Positions 40,301 to 48,923 of a stretch of 64,000 nt of DNA are shown here, piece by piece; the first letter of the stretch is position 1, and the number at the start of each line of letters is the position of its first letter. The translations under genes were made by a program, and so were the position numbers. The DNA comes from Trileptium ribeirensis (Eukaryota > Nematoda > Enoplea > Enoplida > Thoracostomopsidae), in the NCBI GenBank assembly GCA_030248225.1, contig JASANE010027718.1:57237-121236 (forward strand), written 5' to 3'. The notes beneath the pieces are model-generated. The model searched no databases. It was not told the DNA's origin and saw only the letters and a program-made list of their open reading frames with translations.

Positions 40301-43300
40301 ATTGGTGTCCCCTCCGGTTTGATATTGGTGCCGCCCTCCAGCTGGATGTTGGTGCCCCTCCCTACTGAATATTGGTGTCCCCTCCAGTTTAATATTGGTC
40401 CCTGTCCAGTTTGAAATTGGTGCCTCCCTTATTGTTTGATATTTGGGGACCCCTCCAGTTTGATATTAGTTCCCCCTCCAATTTTATAGTGGTGTTCTCT
40501 TCCAGCTTGATATTGGTGCCCCATAATATGTGCCACATAATCATGAATTCACTCTTCTTAAAATTATTTATTTCCAGATTCTAAAGTACATTGCATTAAT
40601 CATTGACATTTATCGCGCTGATTTTGTAGGAGCATCATAACAATAGTAAAACAAGCCACTAATATGTACGACTTAATTTTCTTAACACGAACCGAAGTTA
40701 CCAAATAAGATCATAATTGCATCTGCCATCGAAACGCAAAATATACCATATGTTTGAGTTATACAAAACATGTTAGACCTTAACTGATCGAACAATGTTA
40801 AACGCAAAACGCTGAACGTTCGAATAAAACATTAAGTTCCAGGTGCTATTCAAAATTTTTATCGTCAACTTTACTCAAACTCAAGTTATTTTAGAAATGA
40901 AAAAGCTGTAAAGTGCTAATGATAAAGCTGTACCTAGGTGTAGAGGTAACACACAGCACATGTATTTCGTACAGCTATTCATTGCATAATATGATGCTTT
41001 AATTTTTCGGTTTGGGCTGCTTTCAATAAGGGTCGCACCATCTCCGAGTGGCAACATATCGATCCGACCCTGCCAATCCTCACCCTTAATTAATATCTGA
41101 AAACTATTATGAAAGTTATCACATCGAATGAATCGCGGACGAGTTAAATTTTTTGGTTCTTGACGTTATCGTCGATTGTAAAGGCAAAAGCGCAAACAGA
41201 CGGCTGATGTGACAGTGTCACCATATAACGTTGCGAGACTATGGCTGTGTAAATATTGCATTGTGGTGTTACACTGCAGTCCAGACGATATATATAATTG
41301 CCAAGTAAACAACAGTGCAAAGCACTGTTTCGTTTTACAATTTGTTGTGCACAGAAGCGACTATATCTTCGATATATCGTTATTCGAAACAAATTGAAAC
41401 GTTCACCCTAAATCAATATAATACATATATATAAATTAGAATTGAATTTTAACAGTTTTATGTTGGCCGGACTTAACGAAAAATTTGAGTCTGAATTAAA
41501 AGTTATAGCACTTTAATATTTGTCTGAACACAGGCCCGTGCTGGTTGGATCTTTACTTGCGCTTTTTGAATTCTTCATATTTTCAGACAAACAGAATTAT
41601 CTAAACAAAATTTACGACCGATTTAGTTCACTGCGACACTTATCGCACGCGTAGCACAGTGCTTATTACATAACTTCGGCCAATGGACCTAGGATATAGA
41701 TGTCGATTAGGTAGTGTTACCACGGAAGCTCTGCATCGCACCCTCTCTTGCAGCGCGCCAAAGGCGATAGATTCTAATTTAGCAACAATAGGTCAAAATA
41801 GGATAAAACTACGCAAAAATTGAGGTAAAAATGGCAAATAATAAAGGAAATTAAAAACATGTATCATAATTTGGCAAAAATTAAAGAAAATATTAGCAAA
41901 ATTGGGAAAAAATTTGAGTTGCTAGGAATTTAAAATATTCACGCCCCAGCGCCCTACCCTTCTCCCCGCGCCGACCATCTAGCGCCTACGTCGACACCTA
42001 TAATTTAGGGCAAACTAACATTTTTAATCGAAAAAATTGATGATGCTTCTTGGGTGATTACAAACTTACTGTTTTTTTCAGACGTATTGTAGTCTTTTGA
42101 GTACAAGTACAGGTACAAGTAAAAGACACCATGCCCCCCTATCCCAAAATGTTTAGCATGCCTGTGTTTTATAATTAGTATATATTCTGCTATGAATTAA
42201 TAATGAATAGCTTTGTTCAGTGCCACGCCAGTTTTATGACGGTTTCATTGGCATCAAGAAATACTGGTAACCGGTACCAGTATTTGAATTTGAATCATAT
42301 ATAAGCACAGGAAAATTAGCCCAGTTCGTATCTCATACAGTTGGTTTGGTTTCTACTAACTGCTTATAGTTCAGCTCTAGAATTTGGTGCCTCAGCTAAA
42401 TAACAATTTAGAGTTGCAAACAAAACTTTAAATGAAGAGCATTACATAAAATCTAACCAAGCGATCTGCAGCATGTCACGAAACGAGGCTTTTCTATTCA
42501 TCAAAACCTTTCATGGAATTCGTGAAAATCTTATAACCTGTATAGTCGTAAAGTTTCTATTGCTCTTACAGTTACGAATTTGGATGTAAACACATATTGA
42601 ATATCAGACATTGTTGAGGGGCCAATATTAAACTGGAGGGGCTAATACCAAACCGGAGGGAGGCCAATATCAAACTGTAGGGGGAGCAATATCAAGCTGG
42701 AGGTGGGTACCAATAGCAAACTGGAGGGGGACCAATAACAACCTGGAGGGGGACCAATATCAAACTAGAGAGGAGTTAGTATAAAACTGGGGGCCAATAT
42801 TTAACTGAAGGGGATACTAATATCAAACTGGAGGGGGCACCAATATCACACTGGAGGGGGCACCAATATCAAACTGGAGGGGTCCAATATATACTGGTGA
42901 GGGCCAATATCTGACTAGAGGGGCAGCAATATCAAACAGGAGGAGGCACCAATATAAAACTGGAGAGGGGTCAATATCAATCTGGAGGGAGCACTAATAT
43001 CAAACTGGAGGGGTAACAATATCAATCTTCAATATTTAACTGGAGGGGCACCAATAGCAAACTGGAGGGGGCACCAATATCGCACTGGCGGGGCACCAAT
43101 GTCACACTGGAGGGGCACCAATATCACACTGGAGGGGCACCAATATCAAACTGGATAGGGCGCCAATATATACTGGTGAGGGGGTAATGTCTAACTAGAT
43201 TGGGCAGCAATATCAAACAGGAGGAGGCACAAATATCAAACTGGAGAGGGGCCAATATCAAGCTGGAGGGGCCAATAGCTAGCTGGAGGGGCGCCAATAC

Positions 43301-46300
43301 AAAACTTTAGCGGGCGCCAATACCAAACTGAAGGGAGGCCAATATCAAGCTGGAGGGGCACTAATATCAAACTGGAGGGGGCACCAATATCAAACTGGAG
43401 AGGGGTACAAATATCAAACTGGAGGGGGCACCAATATCAAACTGGAGAGGGGTACAAATATTAAACTGGAGGGGAATACAAATATCAAACTGGAGGGGGC
43501 CAATATCTAACTGGAATGGGCACAAATATCAAGATCGAGGGGGCACCAATGTCAAACAGAAAAGGAGCCAATATCAAACTTGAGAGGGGCCAATATCATA
43601 CTGGAGAGGGGCCAATATCAATCTGGAGGGGGTCAATATCAAACTGGACGGGGCACCAATGTCAAACTGGAGATGGGCCAATATCAATCTGGAGGGGAGC
43701 CAATATCAAACTGGAGAAGAGTTTCGTATAGTTCAATTTTCAAAGGTATTAATGTGTTTAGGGCCAATGAATGAACCTGTTTTCTGGAACATAGCCAGTC
43801 TTCGGTTGTGTCGTTATGTATTGCGTACAGGTCATCAACAGTCATTGTCTAGGCATGAAGAATGGTTTATATATGTGTTTTCAGAGCGTAGCGTGACGTA
43901 GTAGAGATTGTGTGTTGCAGGGGTGAAAGCTTTTAAATTCCGTCTGTGTGTGTGTCTGTTCGGCCATAACACGGGAACAACTTAAGGACTCATTCGCACA
44001 GGCATAGTCGATTCACCGTAAGTGTCTTTGATTTGAGGCCTGGTTTCGGAGTCTGAGGTCAAAATGGAAGTTTTTTACCCTTCACGGAAGCAAGGTTATT
44101 TTTATCTTAACTTTCGAATTTTCTATCTGGTTGGCTTTATTTCATAGTAAAATGATAAAAGCCGATGCTTCTTTTTTGTTTTTCGATTAAGGCTCCGGTT
44201 CAGGAGTAATGGGGTTTGAGGTAGGCCCCTTCGTGGTTTTCGACCCGAAACTATAAAATTCTGGCGTGTCCACAGCCCTCCGAAAAGTGGGGGGGCTTCG
44301 GGGGCCCCCATGTTCATTCTCGAGGGAAAATTAAAAGAGGGGGGATAAATTTTGCTTAAAAATACTAAATATTTCCATATTTTCATGCATTTTTACTACC
44401 GTGAATGTATTTTCAAGCTAAAAACGATTAGTATTATAAATAGTGGTAATTAATGTTTAAAAAACAATTTGCAAACGAAAAACATAAATTTTCAGACATA
44501 AACAATTTTTGGTAATAGTTGAACATGGGGGGTTTCGGCCGAGCGGGAGGGGATGGACATTTGGGAAAATCTCCCGAACATATGGGAATCTGGAATGTGG
44601 GGGTAAGGCCCCCCACTGTGGGCAGACCAGAAATTTGTTCTGATGTCCTGGGCGGCTGAAAAGTTTCACTTGTCGGTTTTCGGGCATGGAAACCTTATTG
44701 CCAGTGCTGGTTTTGCTCTGTGACCCATGGTTCTATGTGTACGGGGGTATGGCGCCTCAAGGTTCCTTGACCCAAAACTCCTAATTTTATCGGGACGTCC
44801 TAGGATGCTGATGACTTGCATTTGGGGTCTTCCGGGCATGGAAACTCATTTCTGGTGTTAGTTTTGTTCTAACTTGTGCGGTATTGTGTGATATGCAGAT
44901 ATAGCATATCGATGTATACTATCCAGAGCTGATTGCTAGTGCACGCAAAAGGCGTAGGTGTACCTATGCTTCAATACGCTCTGCAATTTCGATAGTATTA
45001 CTATTTGGTGCGTTGCATACAACGGTTTGGTTATCTAGAGACCAGCATAAATACTTGATGCGTTGTGAGATGATTTCGATGGGTTTATGGTCGTCGGAAG
45101 TTTATATTGGGTTCAGGGTTCCAGAGGATTTAGAGTGGTATATGCATCAAATACACGCAGTCATAAGTGATTACACAATATAGCTTAAAAAGAAACCATA
45201 CTCGCTCCGCTTCACACTCTCATGCGATGTGTTTTTTCGCATATTTGCTGGAAAAATTTATTTTTCTTACCAGAAAATATTGTATTTTCAGAATTTGCTT
45301 CTTCACATTGGATTAAAAGTTATTTCAACGAATGGCCTGCTTATCAAGCGGCTGAAAACATACATTTTGCGATGTCGTGGATGTTTTAAGTACGTCAGCG
45401 TTTTAGTTTTTTTAATGGCAGATCACGTGGTCGTTTAATTTCTTATAAAGACATAGTGCAAGTATTATCCAACATCTTAAATCTATGAACCATCAATAAG
45501 AACTAAACTAAAGTCTGGGGCAAAAATAGGTGTAATAGAAAACGATCGAAATGGCTATATTAAAATTTAGCTTAATCGGAATTGATTGGACTTTCGTTTA
45601 ATCGAAATCGATCGAAATTTCGATTGTTTTTATTCGTTATTTTGTATTTATTTCTGGCGGCGACTGTACGTCGTAAATAAGTGCAATCCAAATCAGTCCA
45701 AATTTCGCTTAAAATAGATCGATTATTGCACTTATCTTCGGCGTGGCTGCAATTTATAACTTGGCAAGTTTGTTGATTGTACATTTGGACCAGGCGAATT
45801 CTCATTACATGGCGCATTTCAATATTTACGACGCATTGTTAAATTGATCATTGGTGCTGGGGTTGTCAAATATGATTTAAATTTGTGTAACTGTGTCAGC
45901 AAAAAGGCTTAGAACTGGTTTCATAATGAAATTGAACATACATGGATCGTTTGGGATGATTAGTCCATCGTTGGTTTACACGGCACATTTTAATTTCATT
46001 ATTACTTGGGAAATTTTTAGCAACTCATTTCATCCAAAAGTTGGCTGCTTATAAGCCATGATATTAAAAAATATTCAGAACTTTTTTTGAATATATACAC
46101 CTTTCTTTGCGCACAGATAAATCATGAACTTAGGAGATGACGCAATTACAGATACATCCAACAAGGGCAATTACAGATACATTTAACTAGTTGCGCCCTT
46201 CTAAAAGTTTTTTCGAGAGTTTTTAAACACTAATTTAAAGTAACTTCCTTATGTTTTAACCACAGGTTACTTGTTTGTTACAGATCAACGAAGGATATGA

Positions 46301-48321
46301 CGAAAAAATTTTGCCCAAAATGTGGTAATGCAACGCTAGACAAAGTAGCTGTAACTATAGATCCATCGAACAATACGGTTCAATATCATTACTCGAAATG
46401 GCGAACGCCCAATACAAGGGGCCTGAAAGTTAGTTTGCCGTTTATTTGCCGACCACATTTTGCTGCTTATCAGCAAAATACGAGTCATCATAGGGCTAGT
46501 TTTTAATTATATTACCTGGTCAAATTGTTTATGTGATGGAAAGCGAGCGACCAGAGTTTCCGCTAAGGGCGCTAGTGGGAAATGTCGTGGAAATTTACTT
46601 TTCAGTCTGTTTCTAACACGCATATTATAACATATTTTTAGTGGATGGATTGTGATAATTTTTTATTTGATTGCAGTGAACGCCAACAGCTCCGACCTAA
46701 TCTTCGAGAACAATTTTTAAGTAGTCTTTGCCAAATCTGACCGAACTGGTGCCGGTATTTCACATCCCATATCTCCAGGCACGGGCTTTGCATCGAAAAA
46801 CTGATACTAACTCGCACTGAATCAGTTCATCGAGATATATGAAACTTTGCAAACAATAACTTTTTTTGTGCTACCATTCTTTAGGCCACTAATTCATCGA
46901 CCCTTTGCTAGAAATATTATTTTTTCAAATTTCGGCATGCTATTGGTTGTTTACCCTGCAACTACTGTCGATATACACACTGAGTACGCTCGTTTTGCTA
47001 TCCAACTTGACTATAACATACCTTTTCATGTGGTTTCAAGTGTTTTGTGGTAGACGAATCTGATTTCCACAATGTACTGAGATTTCATTTGTCTGGTTAT
47101 GTATTGCGTGCAGGGCATCTAGAATGGTTTAAATATAGGCTTTTCAGTAAGGTGAATAAGAAGGTTTGGTTATCTAGAGTCGAGCACGAATACTTCATGC
47201 CTGTTCAGCTGTTTTCAATTATTGGTTTAGGGTCAATGAACCCGCTTGGCAAAATATGACTGTGTAACTGTGTAAGTTTTATTCAGTCTATTGGTTATGT
47301 TTTTCGTACAGAGCACGAAGAAAGTCTTATGAATATTGTTTTCGGTACGCTAGATACGATGGTTTGGTTATCTAAAAGTTAGCACAAATACTTCGTGCGT
47401 TTCCGGATTTAAAAATTTGATGTTAGCTAAACTTAGTACGTATGTAGTCGACCAGCGTTAGTAGTACGGAATGTTAGTTATAGCAGGATTGCCAACGTCA
47501 GACGCACCTATCAACCCAGTGACGGCTTTTTATGTAACTGCTGTTTACAACCAATATTTTAAGTTTTAATAAATTTTGCTGTATATCTATAAAACTTTTA
47601 TGACCATAGTTATCTCAATCGCGGTGTCGTGGCTTGAAATATTACTTTTTGGTTGGTGTCGGTGTCGAATAAATCTGCTGCGGCACATTTGTGAACTTAT
47701 ATCTACACCATTTGTGTAGAATTATGGGTTTAAACTTATGTATGTTTAATTTTATTGTGTCAAAGAGTACAATAAGTGGTTTCATCTTTAATAGTATCAA
47801 GATATATACACATGTATGCACATATGAATGGTTCAAATGTACATATATTGCTGAATATAATAAATATCACATAATACTAACTTCTTTTATAAAAATAAAT
47901 ATCTTTAAATTTAATGGTCTTAATGCATGTTTTCCGTAAAACACACATTTTTGGTCAACTTACTTTGTAAAAGTTAAGGTCAAAATTCTTTAGATTTATG
48001 GCCATATATAGGATTTAACTGTCATAATTTTTACATATAACTTCTGAAATGGACACTACTCTGACTAGATAACAAACGATTCAACTGCGCCCATGATAAT
48101 TTCGCTATATGGTTTCATACAAAAAGAGCCATGTATCCAATCTCAATATTCGATTGTTTTCAGAATTGTTTCAGTATCGCTTGTAGTCGAAACCTATACC
48201 ATTATTTTTCGAAAGAAGTATATTATTTCTGTTTCGTTTTCAGTATTCTTTGCCGACACCCAAAGGCGGAAAACATGCTACAAATCCGATTCTTTGTGCC
48301 GACCAGATCCAGCCAAAGTAA
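25301..48321 (+). CDS. NOB1: NOB1, PIN-domain endonuclease for 18S rRNA maturation (whole gene, 8 coding exons)
   Basis: Join of 25301-25372, 29310-29442, 33363-33496, 37386-37497, 39283-39578, 45292-45389, 46284-46428 and 48244-48321. All seven introns are GT-AG and the phases (0,1,0,1,0,2,0) fit, giving 355 codons plus stop. NOB1 cuts the 3' end of 18S rRNA in late pre-40S particles. The PIN domain shows the acidic residues Asp13 (LVVDTTAF), Glu39/Asp42 (EEIRDKKA), Asp86 (LSANDL) and Asp245 (TSDFAL). A long Ser/Asp/Glu-rich insert lies before WITKDN, as in other NOB1 proteins. A zinc ribbon follows with Cys277/Cys280 (CRGCF) and Cys292/Cys295 (CPKCG), then RGLKYSLPTPKGGKHA. It ends about 55 residues before the human protein (412 aa), lacking the basic C-terminal tail. 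The last codon is followed at once by TAA, but AA/GTAAGC is also a good donor, so a further exon is possible. Confidence 0.95.
25655..26990 (+). repeat. Dispersed repeat, copy 1
   Basis: From GAGATTGTGTGTTGCGGCGG (25811) and the phrase CATAACTCGGGAACAAGTTA through to GCACGCAAAAGGCGTAGGTG, it matches 43905-45010 in the same order and orientation. Inside, a ~361-bp block (from TATTTTTA...CTCAA to ATGGTTCCTCGA) is tandemly repeated. Small ORFs here on both strands are repeat by-products. The element class is unknown; no terminal repeats or coding capacity were recognised. Confidence 0.75.
28163..28826 (+). repeat. Tandem array, 4 copies of a 166-bp unit
   Basis: Units start ATTTATAACACAAAGG at 28163, 28329, 28495 and 28661 and end GCCAAAGTGGGTAC. 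Copies differ at only a few bases, for example TGCGGTGCTC versus TGCGATGCTC and AAAAAATATG versus AACAAATATG, so the expansion is recent. The unit is not a multiple of three and has no shared ORF. Confidence 0.95.
29310..29442 (+). CDS. NOB1: NOB1 exon 2
   Basis: 133 bp after ACATTACAG. Encodes VFGEHIITVPEIVEEIRDKK and the LPYEL motif shared by NOB1 proteins. Ends in phase 1 before GTTAGT. Confidence 0.93.
29580..29880 (+). repeat. Dispersed repeat shared with 57900-58400
   Basis: Shared phrases in order include TTTAGACCAATA, GTTTATTATTCA, TAGCTGAAAAACTTT, CTGGAACC and TTTGGAGTGTAAA followed by AGTTA. It lies in NOB1 intron 2 (29443-33362). No coding capacity is seen; class unknown. Confidence 0.55.
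30471..31635. mobile_element. hAT-type non-autonomous DNA transposon with 8-bp target-site duplication
   Basis: The 8-bp CTTGTTAC occurs at 30471-30478 and again at 31628-31635. Between them the element (30479-31627, 1149 bp) starts CAGGAAGTAACCGGAA and ends TTCCGGTTATTCCCTG, so its ends are inverted repeats of CAGGGAATAACCGGAA type. An 8-bp duplication and CAGG-type ends are hAT hallmarks. Just inside each end lie many GGTTCC/CCGGAA motifs (30490-30570 and 31556-31616), as expected for transposase binding sites. The interior has only short ORFs and no recognisable transposase, so it depends on an enzyme supplied elsewhere. It sits in NOB1 intron 2. Confidence 0.9.
32354..32497 (+). repeat. 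Tandem duplication, 72-bp unit x2
   Basis: ACCGACATTGATTAATATA plus following bases up to GGTCCCGTTATGGG is present twice, at 32354 and 32426, almost unchanged. A second, older doubling of ~165 bp lies at about 32910-33215 (AACGTTATAGACGTC and AGCAATCCAGATAG phrases). Both are in NOB1 intron 2. Confidence 0.85.
33363..33496 (+). CDS. NOB1: NOB1 exon 3
   Basis: 134 bp between CTCCTTTTTAG and GTATGA. Encodes VSKKTGDYASLSANDLKLAA and YQLEVE, the third PIN block with Asp86. Phase 1 in, phase 0 out. Confidence 0.93.
33497..37385 (+). other. NOB1 intron 3
   Basis: 3.9 kb, AT-rich. ORFs here (34739-35047, 36323-36688 and shadows) show no recognisable domains. No transposon ends were recognised. 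Confidence 0.6.
37386..37497 (+). CDS. NOB1: NOB1 exon 4
   Basis: 112 bp between TCTGATTTTAG and GTATGT, starting phase 0 and ending phase 1. It encodes a poorly conserved linker (LKPAESGSHISGTVTEEHPE...). Assignment rests on splice sites, phase and position rather than similarity. Confidence 0.75.
37498..39282 (+). other. NOB1 intron 4
   Basis: 1.8 kb, AT-rich, nothing recognisable. The phases of exons 4 and 5 fit without a further exon. Confidence 0.6.
39283..39578 (+). CDS. NOB1: NOB1 exon 5
   Basis: 296 bp after GCTTTATCTAG. It encodes a Ser/Asp-rich low-complexity segment (SLFDDDETDNQDACFDDSYS), then DTGWITKDNL and CLTSDFALQ. The WIT motif and the final PIN Asp identify it. The donor after CAA is GTCTGT; reading through would add VCQSMF and stop soon. 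Confidence 0.93.
39731..39850. repeat. Four tandem 30-bp units, each a 20-bp palindrome
   Basis: GTTACATACGACATGTCGTA starts at 39731, 39760, 39790 and 39820. The core ACATACGACATGTCGTATGT is a perfect palindrome in the last two units and near-perfect in the first two. Units are joined by AACCAGTGTT-type linkers. The array starts 153 bp after the exon 5 donor, in NOB1 intron 5. The linkers are the same sequence repeated, so it is not a CRISPR array. Confidence 0.9.
39960..40530 (+). repeat. Minisatellite A, ~24-bp units
   Basis: About 24 diverged copies of CCAGTTTGATATTGGTGCCC followed by CCT. Located in NOB1 intron 5. The unit is the reverse complement of the unit in array B at 42610-43725. 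Confidence 0.93.
40531..41695. other. Spacer between minisatellites A and B, first part
   Basis: AT-rich, with short overlapping ORFs on both strands near 41144-41397 and no recognisable coding exon. Confidence 0.5.
41696..42001 (-). mobile_element. Short non-coding dispersed element, copy 3
   Basis: 306 bp with imperfect inverted ends: ATAGATGTCGATTAGG at the left and CCTACGTCGACACCTAT at the right. It has a GC-rich flank (CGCCCTACCCTTCTCCCCGC) and an AT-rich core of GCAAAAATTGAGGTAAAAAT type. The family also occurs at 12.1-12.7, 49.8 and 56.3 kb. Confidence 0.6.
42610..43725 (-). repeat. Minisatellite B, ~22-24-bp units, inverted relative to A
   Basis: About 48 diverged copies of GGCACCAATATCAAACTGGA followed by GGG. 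It is about twice as long as array A and in the opposite orientation, with ~2.1 kb between them. ORFs made of repeated GANIKLERGQY-like phrases (43516-43774) are by-products. Confidence 0.93.
43740..45160 (+). repeat. Dispersed repeats: copy 2 of the 25.7-kb repeat flanked by the ~160-bp family
   Basis: 43740-43900 and 44990-45160 carry phrases of the 15.1-15.9-kb family (GGTTATCTAGAGACCAGC, TTATGTATTGCGTACAGG). Between them 43905-45010 matches 25811-26990 with internal differences, including CCATAACACGGGAACAACTT and GCACGCAAAAGGCGTAGGTG. The two families thus look like parts of one larger repeat here. Confidence 0.65.
45292..45389 (+). CDS. NOB1: NOB1 exon 6
   Basis: 98 bp after TGTATTTTCAG. 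Encodes NLLLHIGLKVISTNG, then LKTYILRCRGCF with the first zinc-ribbon pair Cys277/Cys280. Ends in phase 2 before GTACGT. Confidence 0.95.
46284..46428 (+). CDS. NOB1: NOB1 exon 7
   Basis: 145 bp after TTTGTTACAG, completing Lys282 and then encoding KKFCPKCGNATLDKVAV with Cys292/Cys295 and NTRGLK. The donor is GTTAGT. The alternative of reading on into VSLP is excluded because exon 8 supplies YSLPTPKGG. Confidence 0.95.
46970..47420 (+). repeat. ~160-bp repeat family, intron 7 copies
   Basis: Phrases GTCTGGTTATGTATTGCGTG, GGTTTGGTTATCTAGAGTCG and GGGTCAATGAACCCGC recur about three times. Same orientation as 15.1-15.9 kb. Located in NOB1 intron 7 (46429-48243). Confidence 0.65.
48244..48321 (+). 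CDS. NOB1: NOB1 exon 8 (last recognised)
   Basis: Acceptor TCTGTTTCGTTTTCAG, then YSLPTPKGGKHATNPILCAD followed by QIQPK and TAA at 48319-48321. If AA/GTAAGC (donor at 48318) is used instead, the exon ends at 48317 in phase 2 and a C-terminal exon should follow. I did not find one in the window. Confidence 0.88.
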   Translation, partial: YSLPTPKGGKHATNPILCADQIQPK

Positions 48322-48433
48322 GCTTTGTGGTTCAGCGAATAGTAGGAGATGTAGTGAACATATCATCTAGGGCACCTTTCATGATTTCTTAAGCCGAACT
48401 CGTTGTATATTTTCATATTCATTCATTCAAAAC

Positions 48434-48439
48434 AATAAA
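48434..48439 (+). terminator. NOB1: Poly(A) signal for NOB1
   Basis: AATAAA 113 bp after the NOB1 TAA. A second AATAAA lies at 48602-48607. Their position supports the transcript ending here. Confidence 0.5.
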
Positions 48440-48623
48440 TATGTCATTGTAACACAATGTTGATTTGGCAGTAACCAAAGCTGGGTTATATTGTTGTACG
48501 AAAATCAGTTGCAGCTAAATCTTGGTTGATTTATGGATGATAATCATGTATTCGACACACTTATTTTCTGATTGTTGACAATACTAGCTTGAAATGCATA
48601 TAATAAAGGCAGTAGCTATCACT

Positions 48624-48629
48624 TTTATT
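48624..48629 (-). terminator. Poly(A) signal for the ITIH-like gene
   Basis: AATAAA on the minus strand (AACAATAATAAAAG), about 53 bp after the in-frame TAA of the ITIH-like gene. The two convergent genes' signals are under 200 bp apart. Confidence 0.5.
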
Positions 48630-48681
48630 ATTGTTCGATGGATATCCTGATGTGATGCATCCCGGTGGTACAGGGCCCCGC

Positions 48682-48923
48682 TTAGGTGAGAATTAATAGT
48701 CTAAACAACTCCAACAAACCTGTTATGCGCCCTTCTAGAAAATGAGTTTGCCTTCTGCTAGCTAATTTAGGTATCGGATTTAGCTTGCCAGCTACAACGA
48801 TTTCACCTTTGCTGTAAAATATGTTGTCGTTGCTTTGAACAATATCACTTGGCCGTGCTGATGAGCTAGTATATTTCAGATGCAAATCTTGCAGTAACGG
48901 CGACGATATTTGCTCGTAAAAAT
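48682..48923 (-). CDS. ITIH-like gene, last recognised exon
   Basis: After AATTATTTTCAG it completes an Asp and reads FYEQISSPLLQDLHLKY and YSKGEIVVAGKL. The final ~30 codons (to LLILT and TAA) do not resemble ITIH, so either they are a divergent tail or an intron begins at GTTTGT after base 48720. Confidence 0.88.

Noticed and set aside
43516..43774. Repeat protein with GANIKLERGQY motifs
   Set aside because: It is a translation of the 22-24-bp minisatellite B, with overlapping frames open at the same place.
46421..46505. Reading NOB1 exon 7 on into VSLPFICRP
   Set aside because: The SLP is a coincidence after a GTTAGT donor. Exon 8 supplies the expected YSLPTPKGG with matching phase.
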